A stretch of 5,092 nt of DNA from Pyrinomonadaceae bacterium (lineage in GTDB: Bacteria; Acidobacteriota; Blastocatellia; Pyrinomonadales; Pyrinomonadaceae): NCBI GenBank assembly GCA_014379795.1, contig JACMLC010000144.1, positions 1 to 5,092 on the forward strand, read 5' to 3'. Below the pieces are notes generated by a model, which saw only the letters and a list, made by a program, of their open reading frames with translations, ran no database searches and was not told the origin of the DNA. The position numbers and the translations under genes are program-made. Shown piece after piece: positions 1-4,907 of the stretch. Position 1 is the stretch's first letter; each line of letters begins with the position of its first letter.

Positions 1-712
1 AGGGCAGCCGGTCAAGTTCGTCGGCGTCGGCGAAAAATACGACGCGCTTGAGCCTTTCTATCCAGACCGCATCGCGCAGCGCATCCTCGGCATGGGCGAT
101 GTGCTGTCGCTGATCGAAGAAGTTCAGTCGAAGGTAGATCAGGACGAAGCCGAAGAGCAGATGAAGCGGCTTCAGAAGAACGAGTTCACGCTCGATGATT
201 TTCGCAAGCAGCTCAGGCAGGTAAAAAAGCTCGGCTCGTTCTCAAAGATTATGAAGCTCCTGCCCGACCAGCTTTTGGGCGGCATCGGGATGCCGGAGCT
301 GAGCGACGAGCAATCCGCTCAGATGGAGCAAGAGCTAAAGCGCACAGAGGCCATCATTGATTCGATGACCGGCGAAGAGCGCAGCGACCACAAGATTCTG
401 AACGCCAACCGCAGGCGCAGAATCGCGCGCGGCTCAGGAACAAACGTCGCCGAAGTCAACGCGCTGATTAAACAGTACACGGAGATGCGGCAGATGATGC
501 GCCAGCTTTCCGGCTCAGGCATGTTTGGCGGCGGAGGCGGCGGTCTCAAAGGCAAGATGATGCGCCGCATGGCAGGGATGATGGGCATGCCCGACATGAG
601 CGGCATGATGGGCGGCGGCGATGGCGATGATTTCGCAGGCGGCATGCCCGCGCTGCCCGCCGGGCCGTCACGCAAGAAGCTGAAAAAGAAGAAACGGAAG
701 AAAAGACGATAA
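1..712 (+). CDS. ffh: Signal recognition particle protein Ffh, C-terminal part (5' end outside the window)
   Basis: This is the last 236 residues of the SRP54-type GTPase, which binds SRP RNA and signal peptides of nascent membrane and secreted proteins and delivers ribosomes to FtsY. The reading frame is open from base 2, so the gene begins upstream; family members are usually about 450 residues. The fragment starts at the end of the G domain (GQPVKFVGVGEKYDALEPF, residues 1-19) and passes through the linker RILGMGDVLSLIEEV into the M domain. SMTGEER (121-127) and the SRP-RNA-binding segment RRRRIARGSGT (137-147) are intact. A Met/Gly-rich tail follows (about 170-215), ending in a very basic 14-residue terminus, SRKKLKKKKRKKRR. 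The stop is TAA at 710-712. It lies directly upstream of rpsP, as in many bacterial ffh-rpsP operons. The identification is secure. Confidence 0.97.
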   Translation, partial: GQPVKFVGVGEKYDALEPFYPDRIAQRILGMGDVLSLIEEVQSKVDQDEAEEQMKRLQKNEFTLDDFRKQLRQVKKLGSFSKIMKLLPDQLLGGIGMPELSDEQSAQMEQELKRTEAIIDSMTGEERSDHKILNANRRRRIARGSGTNVAEVNALIKQYTEMRQMMRQLSGSGMFGGGGGGLKGKMMRRMAGMMGMPDMSGMMGGGDGDDFAGGMPALPAGPSRKKLKKKKRKKRR

Positions 713-717
713 AGGCA

Positions 718-795
718 GTGATAAGTAATAAGTGATAAGTGATAAGAAACAGCATCGTTCTTATCTCATCACTTATCACTTATCACTTATCACTT
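718..795. repeat. Heptamer-repeat inverted repeat in the ffh-rpsP spacer
   Basis: The left arm is four heptamers of the GTGATAA type (718-745, one variant GTAATAA). The right arm is four perfect ATCACTT units (768-795) preceded by the variant TTATCTC. Bases 728-746 pair perfectly with 772-790 (19 bp), extending to 723-746/772-795 with one mismatch. Because the arms are tandem repeats, the stem can also form in registers shifted by 7 nt. The left arm starts 5 nt after the ffh stop and the right arm ends immediately before the rpsP Shine-Dalgarno sequence. Confidence 0.93.
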
Positions 796-800
796 GGAGG
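796..800 (+). promoter_or_regulatory. Ribosome binding site GGAGG of rpsP
   Basis: GGAGG lies 7 nt upstream of the TTG codon at 808-810 and decides the start of rpsP. It directly abuts the right arm of the upstream hairpin, so stem formation could alter its accessibility. Confidence 0.85.
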
Positions 801-807
801 AAAAGAA

Positions 808-1080
808 TTGTTAGCCATTAGATTAATGCGTATGGGCGCGAAGAAGCGTCCCGCTTACAGGATCGTGGTCAAGGAAAAACTCTCGAAGCGCGATGGCGCG
901 TATCTTGAGAACATCGGGACTTACGACCCGACGCGCGAGCCTGCGGCGGTCAACCTTAATATGGAGCGCGCTCAATACTGGATCAGCAAGGGCGCACAAC
1001 CGACAGCGACCGTCAGCCGCCTGATTAAATCAAGCGCGAAAGCGCAAGCTGTAGAGCCGCAGCCGCAGCCGACCGAATAG
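808..1080 (+). CDS. rpsP: 30S ribosomal protein bS16
   Basis: This encodes the small-subunit protein bS16, which binds 16S rRNA during 30S assembly. The 90-residue product starts MLAIRLMRMGAKKRPAYRIV, the classic bS16 opening, and continues with the family's ENIGTYDPTREP segment and YWISKGAQPTATVSRLIK near the end. It finishes in a short Pro/Gln tail, EPQPQPTE. The start is a TTG, chosen because GGAGG sits 7 nt upstream and the protein begins exactly where the family does. An in-frame ATG at 739 would only add 23 residues translated from the hairpin repeats. It sits between ffh and khpA, the usual position. The alternative start is unlikely and the gene identity is certain. Confidence 0.96.
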   Translation: MLAIRLMRMGAKKRPAYRIVVKEKLSKRDGAYLENIGTYDPTREPAAVNLNMERAQYWISKGAQPTATVSRLIKSSAKAQAVEPQPQPTE

Positions 1081-1081
1081 T

Positions 1082-1156
1082 CCCAAGCCCCAAGTCCCAT
1101 GTCTCAAGTCACGAGCATCATGGGACATGGGACTTGAGACATGGGACTTGAGACTT
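1082..1156. repeat. Heptamer-repeat inverted repeat in the rpsP-khpA spacer
   Basis: The right arm is five heptamers, alternating GGGACTT and GAGACAT types (1122-1156), which produces an exact 14-nt tandem duplication at 1127-1140 and 1141-1154. The left arm is four heptamers of the CCCAAGT/CTCAAGT type (1082-1109). Bases 1091-1110 pair perfectly with 1131-1150 (20 bp) around a 20-nt loop. The left arm begins 1 nt after the rpsP stop and the tandem units end 3 nt before the khpA ATG. This fills the whole spacer. Confidence 0.93.
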
Positions 1157-1159
1157 TGT

Positions 1160-1390
1160 ATGAAAGACACCGTTGAAATGATCGTGAAGTCTTTGGTGGA
1201 CGACGTGGATGCGGTGGACGTGCGCGAAATCGAAGGCGGCTCGACCGTCAAGATTGAGGTTCGCGTCGCGCAAACGGACATGGGCAAGCTCATCGGTCGG
1301 CAGGGACGCACCGTGCGCGCGTTGCGCTCGCTCCTGCATGCCGCGAGCATGAAAGCCAATCGCCGCTACATTCTTGACATCGTCGAATGA
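1160..1390 (+). CDS. khpA: KH-domain RNA-binding protein KhpA (YlqC family)
   Basis: This is a small single-KH-domain RNA-binding protein; family members act with KhpB on RNAs linked to cell division and envelope growth in Gram-positive bacteria, while the role in other phyla is less clear. The product has 76 residues, the usual size. It starts MKDTVEMIVKSLVDDVDAV and carries the KH signature GKLIGRQGRT, with the GxxG loop GRQG at residues 46-49. It ends RRYILDIVE. The ATG at 1160 is chosen by family length. No Shine-Dalgarno sequence is visible before it, because the upstream bases are repeat. An in-frame ATG at 1127 would add 11 residues from the repeat. The stop overlaps the rimM start as ATGA at 1387-1390. 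The position between rpsP and rimM is the conserved one. Confidence 0.93.
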   Translation: MKDTVEMIVKSLVDDVDAVDVREIEGGSTVKIEVRVAQTDMGKLIGRQGRTVRALRSLLHAASMKANRRYILDIVE

Positions 1391-1944
1391 GCGAAGAGCT
1401 TTCCGAAAGCGCGGCGGACGTTGAAACAGGCGAACTGGTCGCGGTGGCGCAAGTGGTTAGAGTCAGGGGCTTGCGCGGCGAGGTCGTCGCAGATCTTTTG
1501 ACAGATTTTCCCGAACGCTTCGAGGGGCTTCGGCGTCTCATCGCAGTGCTGCCGGACGGGCGCAGGCAACTCCTCGCGTTGGAAGGCCATTGGCTTCAAG
1601 GCAAGCGCATCGTCCTGAAATTCGCGGGCTATGACAGCACAGAGGAAGCGAGCGCGCTGATTGGCTATGAGCTGACCGTCCCCGAATCGGAACGTGTAGA
1701 GCTTGCGGAAGACGAGTATTACGATTGGGAGCTGGCGGGTTGCAGGGTTGAAAGCATTGACGGCCAGCACATCGGTCAGGTGCGCGAAGTCCTGCACACT
1801 GGAGCAACGGACGTGCTGGTGGTTGACGGCGCAGCCACGAAACGCGAACACCTGATACCGCTCGCAGCAGAAATTTGCGTCGAGATTGACACCACACGCA
1901 AGCTGATACGCATAGACGCGCCGGAAGGCTTATTAGAATTTTAG
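1387..1944 (+). CDS. rimM: Ribosome maturation factor RimM
   Basis: RimM binds bS19 and assists late assembly of the 30S head domain. The 185-residue product has the two expected parts: an N-terminal RimM barrel (about residues 15-100, with GELVAVAQVVRVRGLRGEV and later SALIGYEL) and a C-terminal PRC-barrel beginning with the family signature YYDWELAG (111-118). HTGATDVLVV and EHLIPLAAEICVEID follow. The start ATG overlaps the khpA stop codon by 4 nt, and there is no Shine-Dalgarno sequence, so translation is probably coupled to khpA. The first dozen residues are an acidic, Ser-rich extension. The segment usually written as AHGIKGE in the family reads VRGLRGE here, lacking the common histidine. 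The stop TAG at 1942-1944 is followed at once by a hairpin arm. Confidence 0.95.
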   Translation: MSEELSESAADVETGELVAVAQVVRVRGLRGEVVADLLTDFPERFEGLRRLIAVLPDGRRQLLALEGHWLQGKRIVLKFAGYDSTEEASALIGYELTVPESERVELAEDEYYDWELAGCRVESIDGQHIGQVREVLHTGATDVLVVDGAATKREHLIPLAAEICVEIDTTRKLIRIDAPEGLLEF

Positions 1945-2036
1945 ATTTTGGATTTTGGATTTTGGATTGAAAGACAGAACGTTAATCTCATTCAATCCGC
2001 TCGCTAATCCAAAATCCAAAATCCAAAATCCAAAAT
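1945..2036. repeat. Heptamer-repeat inverted repeat in the rimM-trmD spacer
   Basis: The left arm is three perfect ATTTTGG units plus ATT (1945-1968), starting at the first base after the rimM stop. The right arm is four perfect AATCCAA units (2006-2033) running into AAT. The 24-nt left arm pairs perfectly with 2006-2029, or, shifted by one unit, with 2013-2036, which includes the first two bases of the trmD ATG. A smaller complementary pair, GGATTGAA (1964-1971) and TTCAATCC (1991-1998), lies inside the loop. Confidence 0.95.
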
Positions 2037-2730
2037 GCGTTTTGACATCATCACTATCTTCCCGGATTTCTTTCGCGAGGCGTTTGATTTCGGAATTATC
2101 CGGCGGGCGCGCTTGGCGGGTTTGGTGGAAGTGGCGGCGCATGATTTGCGCCGGTGGACTTTTGATAAGCACAGGCAGGTTGACGACCGTCCGTTTGGCG
2201 GCGGCGTTGGATTGGTCTTAAAGCCTGAGCCGATTTTCGCCGCAGTTGAAAATTTGACGGGCGCGAGCGAGCGCAGCTTATTTGAAAAAGGAACGCGCGT
2301 CGTTTTGCTCTCGCCGCAAGGCAGAGTTTTGACGCAGGCCGTAGCGCAGGAATTGGCGACTGAAGCCGAGCACATAGTGCTTATCTGCGGTCGCTACGAA
2401 GGCGTTGACGAGCGCGTGGCCGAAGCCCTTGTGACGGACGAAATCTCTATCGGGGATTACGTGTTGACGGGCGGCGAGCCTGCGGCCATCGTCGTTGTGG
2501 ATGCCGTGACGCGGCTGATTCCCGGCGCTTTGGGGAGCGAGACCTCTGCGGTTAATGAATCCTTCTCAGACGGACTCCTTGATTACCCGCACTACACGCG
2601 CCCGCCCGAGTTTCGCGGGATGCGCGTGCCGGAAGTTTTAGCGAGCGGCAATCATCAAGAGATAGCACGCTGGCGCACGGAACGCGCTCTCGAAAAGACA
2701 CAGCGCAACCGGCCTGATCTTTTGAAATAA
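2035..2730 (+). CDS. trmD: tRNA (guanine-N1-)-methyltransferase TrmD
   Basis: TrmD is a SPOUT-class enzyme that uses S-adenosylmethionine to make m1G37 in tRNAs reading CNN/CGG-type codons, which prevents +1 frameshifting. The 231-residue product is of normal length and starts MRFDIITIFPDFF. The knot and cofactor motifs are present: GGGVGLVLKPEPIF (55-68), LLSPQGRVLTQ (91-101), ICGRYEGVDERV (117-128) and EISIGDYVLTGGEPA (136-150). Then come GLLDYPHYTRPPEFRGMRVPE and SGNHQEI. Arg160 matches the conserved Arg154 of the proteobacterial enzyme, whereas Asp169 of that enzyme aligns with Glu175 here. The ATG is embedded in the last repeat unit of the upstream hairpin and there is no Shine-Dalgarno sequence. 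Initiation is therefore likely coupled to rimM or controlled by the stem. Confidence 0.97.
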   Translation: MRFDIITIFPDFFREAFDFGIIRRARLAGLVEVAAHDLRRWTFDKHRQVDDRPFGGGVGLVLKPEPIFAAVENLTGASERSLFEKGTRVVLLSPQGRVLTQAVAQELATEAEHIVLICGRYEGVDERVAEALVTDEISIGDYVLTGGEPAAIVVVDAVTRLIPGALGSETSAVNESFSDGLLDYPHYTRPPEFRGMRVPEVLASGNHQEIARWRTERALEKTQRNRPDLLK

Positions 2731-2805
2731 TTTTTGATTTTAGATTTACGAATCTTGGGTTTTAACCTTATCCAATCGCAAATCTAAAATCGCAAATCTA
2801 AAATT
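2731..2805. repeat. Heptamer-repeat inverted repeat in the trmD-rplS spacer
   Basis: The left arm is three degenerate heptamers, TTTTTGA, TTTTAGA and TTTACGA (2731-2751), starting at the first base after the trmD stop. The right arm is two exact copies of the 14-mer TCGCAAATCTAAAA (2776-2789, 2790-2803), which are four heptamers. Bases 2736-2751 pair with 2776-2791 with one mismatch, and a shifted register pairs with the second copy. The right arm ends just before the GGAG of rplS. Confidence 0.9.
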
Positions 2806-2809
2806 GGAG
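2806..2809 (+). promoter_or_regulatory. Ribosome binding site GGAG of rplS
   Basis: GGAG lies 9 nt upstream of the ATG at 2819 and directly follows the right arm of the trmD-rplS inverted repeat, mirroring the arrangement before rpsP. Confidence 0.75.
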
Positions 2810-2818
2810 TAACTTGAA

Positions 2819-3211
2819 ATGAATCGCTTAGACGCAGTTGACAAGTCGCAGTTGCGCGAATCCATTCCGGATTTTCAGCCGGGAGATACGGTGCGCGTTC
2901 ACGTGCGAATCAAAGAATCGGAAACCAAAGAACGCTTGCAGGTCTTTGAGGGCGTCGTCATCGCGCGCAAGCACGGCGGCGTGCGCGAGACCATCACGGT
3001 GCGCAAGACGAGCTTCGGCGTCGGCGTCGAAAGAATCTTTCCGCTGCACGCCACAATTGTTGACCACATAGATGTCATCAAGCGTGGCCGCGTGCGTCGC
3101 GCCAAGCTTTACTACCTGCGCGGGCTGCGCGGTAAGGCCGCACGCATCCGCGAGCGCGATACGCGCAAGACGGCGCAGGCGCAGGGCGCAGCCGCTACCG
3201 GAAAGAAATAA
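2819..3211 (+). CDS. rplS: 50S ribosomal protein bL19
   Basis: This encodes the large-subunit protein bL19, located at the interface with the 30S subunit. The 130-residue product contains the family core: FQPGDTVRVHVRIKE, then RLQVFEGVVIARKHGG, VRKTSFGVGVERIFPLH, and IDVIKRGRVRRAKLYYLRGL. Usual length is about 115 residues; the extra is a C-terminal Ala/Gln/Lys/Arg-rich tail (about 112-130). The ATG at 2819 is supported by GGAG 9 nt upstream and by the N-terminus expected for the family. It is the last gene of the + strand operon, as trmD-rplS is in many bacteria, and a hairpin terminator follows about 25 nt after the stop. Confidence 0.97.
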   Translation: MNRLDAVDKSQLRESIPDFQPGDTVRVHVRIKESETKERLQVFEGVVIARKHGGVRETITVRKTSFGVGVERIFPLHATIVDHIDVIKRGRVRRAKLYYLRGLRGKAARIRERDTRKTAQAQGAAATGKK

Positions 3212-3226
3212 ACCCGGTCCCCGCCC

Positions 3227-3280
3227 ATAAAAATAGAGCGCAGCACTAGGAAGCCTCCGAGTGCTGCGCTTATTTATCTT
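3227..3280. terminator. Bidirectional intrinsic terminator between rplS and erpA
   Basis: AGCGCAGCACT (3237-3247) pairs perfectly with AGTGCTGCGCT (3260-3270), giving an 11-bp GC-rich stem with a 12-nt loop. On the + strand it is followed by TTATTTAT. On the - strand the complement of ATAAAAATA (3227-3235) supplies a T-rich run after the same stem. It lies between convergent genes, so it can end both the rplS and the erpA transcripts. The T-runs are interrupted by A, so efficiency may be moderate. Confidence 0.85.
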
Positions 3281-3297
3281 GAGACCTGATTTTGCGA

Positions 3298-3690
3298 CTA
3301 AGCGGTGAACGAAGAGCCGCAGCCGCAGCCGCCCGTCGCGTTCGGGTTGGTAAAGGTAAAGCCCGAACCCATCACGCCCGTCACATAGTCAATCCTGACG
3401 CCGTCCAGATACTGCGCGCTGAACATGTCTACGAAAAGACGCACGCCGTTCTCGTTCAAGATGTGGTCGCCCTGACGCGAATCTTCTTCGATGTTCAGGC
3501 TGTACTGGAAACCGGAGCAGCCGCCGGGCACGACGCGCACGCGCAGGCCGGAGGTTTCCGGCAAGCCCTCTTCGCTCGCCATAAATTTCTGAATTTCAAC
3601 TGCCGCGCTCTCTGTGACTTCCATCGTCATCGCCGGAGCCGTGGTAGTTACCGGCGGGGCAGCAGTAGTAGTATTTGTTGTTGCAGACAT
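3298..3690 (-). CDS. erpA: A-type iron-sulfur cluster carrier protein (ErpA/IscA family)
   Basis: A-type carriers accept Fe-S clusters from the assembly scaffold and pass them to apo-enzymes in the cytoplasm. The 130-residue product has the three conserved cysteines that bind the cluster: Cys58 in VPGGCSGFQYSL, and Cys122 and Cys124 in NPNATGGCGCGSSF. The C-terminal GCGCGSSF resembles ErpA more than IscA, but subfamily assignment from this alone is tentative. The core begins near MEVTESAAVEIQKFM (residue 23). The first 20 residues are a Thr/Ala/Pro-rich, probably disordered extension. The ATG at 3690 is chosen because AGGAG lies 12 nt upstream; an in-frame ATG at 3801 would only translate the spacer. 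It is downstream of mrp on the same strand, 126 bp away, and probably co-transcribed with it. Confidence 0.92.
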   Translation of the reverse strand: MSATTNTTTAAPPVTTTAPAMTMEVTESAAVEIQKFMASEEGLPETSGLRVRVVPGGCSGFQYSLNIEEDSRQGDHILNENGVRLFVDMFSAQYLDGVRIDYVTGVMGSGFTFTNPNATGGCGCGSSFTA

Positions 3691-3702
3691 TTTGATTTCT
3701 TT

Positions 3703-3707
3703 CTCCT
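3703..3707 (-). promoter_or_regulatory. Ribosome binding site AGGAG of erpA
   Basis: AGGAG on the - strand lies 12 nt before the ATG at 3690-3688. The spacing is slightly long, but it is the only good site near this start and it excludes the longer reading from 3801. Confidence 0.65.
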
Positions 3708-3737
3708 GATGAAAATAAAGCTTAAGTTTAATTGCCG

Positions 3738-3792
3738 GTTTGCGATTTGGAAAAGCTTTGGCGGCAACGGTATTAGATGCCAATCGCAAACC
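3738..3792. repeat. Inverted repeat in the mrp-erpA spacer
   Basis: GGTTTGCGATT (3738-3748) pairs perfectly with AATCGCAAACC (3782-3792) across a 33-nt loop, with further partial complementarity on the inner side. It occupies the middle of the 126-bp mrp-erpA spacer. There is no T-run after either arm, so it does not look like a terminator. Unlike the + strand spacers, there is no tandem repetition here, but the word TCGCAAA is shared with the trmD-rplS spacer. Confidence 0.7.
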
Positions 3793-3816
3793 CAAAGTCA
3801 CCTATGTTTTACCACA

Positions 3817-4897
3817 TTATTTGGCTTTACCCAAGACAACAAGCTCTGGTTTCATGGCTTCGATTGAGACCTGCCGCGCCACCTCTTCGGCCACGTGCCG
3901 GAAAGCAACGGCCTGCGGCGAGTCCGGCTGGCCGACCACGACGGGCACGCCGTTGTCCCCGCCCTCACGCACTTCCATCCCCAGGGGCACGGAACCTAAG
4001 AAAGGCACGCCGTATTGTTCCGCCAGCTTTTGCCCGCCGCCCTCGCCAAAAATGTTGTAGCGATTGCCGGTATCCGGCGCGATGAAATAGCTCATGTTCT
4101 CGACCACGCCAAGCACAGGCACGGCCACCGTCTCGAACATGCGAAGCGCGCGGCGCACGTCCGCGATGGCTACATCCTGCGGCGTCGTCACCAGCACAGC
4201 CCCTTGTACGGGGACAAGCTGTGCGAGGCTTAACTGCACATCGCCTGTGCCCGGCGGCATGTCTACGATCAGATAATCCAGCTCGCCCCACAACACGTCC
4301 GAGAGAAATTGTTTGACGAGGCCGTGCAAAATCGGCCCACGCACGATCATTGGCTTGTCGCCCGGCTGCAAGAGAGCCATAGACATCATGCGGACGCCGT
4401 AAGCTTCTGTCGGCACGAGCTTATTGCCCTCGACTTCCGGGCGCGCGTCGCCCACGCCGAGCATCATCGGCACGTTCGGGCCGTACACATCCGCGTCCAT
4501 CAAACCGACCCGCGCGCCATCCAGAGAGAGAGAGAGCGACGTTGACCGCGACCGTAGATTTTCCAACCCCGCCTTTGCCTGAAGAGACGGCGATGATATT
4601 ACGCACACCCTCGACCGACACTTTATCGCCGAGGCCGCGCCCTTTCGGCACTTCCGCGTCCATCGTCACATTAACCGAAGTGACGCCGGGAAGCGCGCCG
4701 ACAAATTCTCTGGCCGCGCCCTCCATCTGCTCTTTGACGGGGCACGCGGGCGTCGTCAGCACGATGCGGAAAGACACATCGCCGCCCACTATCTTCAAAT
4801 CGTGGATGAAGCCGAGCGTCACGATGTCTTTGTGCAAGTCAGGGTCTATGATCTGCCTGAGCGCGTCCAGCACGCTCTCGTTTGATATTTGGGTCAT
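3817..4897 (-). CDS. mrp: Mrp/ApbC-family iron-sulfur carrier P-loop ATPase, frameshifted in a CT repeat
   Basis: Mrp/ApbC/NBP35 proteins are deviant P-loop ATPases that bind and transfer Fe-S clusters. The N-terminal MIP18/DUF59 domain (about residues 5-80, with DPDLHKDIVTLGF and TTPACPVKEQ) and the Walker A motif SSGKGGVGKST (105-115) are in the frame from 4897. The remainder (DGARVGLMDADVYGP, VDMPPGTGD, NIFGEGGGQKLAEQYGVPFLG) is in another frame ending at 3817. The break lies in (CT)7 at 4536-4523. As read, the first frame gives a 158-residue truncated product stopping at 4421. With one more CT unit the protein would be 360 residues, and Walker A to the next motif would match the spacing of E. 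coli Mrp exactly. The CxxC cluster-binding motif is absent (Ala274, Thr277). The start ATG at 4897 lacks a Shine-Dalgarno sequence. Family identity is certain; whether the shift is real is not. Confidence 0.93.
4523..4536. repeat. (AG)7 dinucleotide tract at the mrp frameshift point
   Basis: Seven AG units on the + strand read as (CT)7 in mrp, encoding the Leu-Ser run just after Walker A. The upstream mrp frame enters this tract and the downstream frame leaves it, shifted as if 2 nt were missing. Gain of one unit, or loss of two, would restore the frame. This is the classic form of a slippage-prone site. Confidence 0.95.
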
Positions 4898-4907
4898 AAT
4901 AAGTTTG

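Noticed and set aside
319..675. Antisense open frames across ffh and other genes (also around 1366-1851, 2828-3067, 4542-4952)
   Set aside because: They are shadows of securely identified genes in GC-rich sequence, with no recognisable domains or ribosome binding sites.
718..795. Spacer hairpins as intrinsic terminators
   Set aside because: The stems are AT-rich or long with no following T-run, and they lie between genes of one conserved operon, directly before ribosome binding sites.
739..807. ATG 739 as the rpsP start, adding 23 residues
   Set aside because: The extra residues are only the translated hairpin repeat; GGAGG at 796-800 and the MLAIRL opening of bS16 fix the TTG at 808.
713..2805. 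CRISPR arrays or insertion-sequence ends in the repeated spacers
   Set aside because: Repeats are contiguous 7-nt units without unique spacers, and no transposase or target-site duplication is present.
3691..3801. ATG at 3801 (- strand) as the erpA start
   Set aside because: It would translate the mrp-erpA spacer including its inverted repeat; AGGAG at 3707-3703 supports the ATG at 3690.
4523..4536. Programmed ribosomal frameshifting in mrp
   Set aside because: There is no slippery heptamer with a downstream stimulatory element and no family precedent known to me; loss of one CT unit explains the data exactly. It cannot be fully excluded from sequence alone.
4524..4608. Independent gene starting at 4608 on the - strand (MCVISSPSLQAKAG...)
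   Set aside because: The first 25 or so residues are the wrong-frame reading of the Mrp Walker A region; true Mrp homology in this frame begins after the CT tract, so this is the 3' half of one broken gene.
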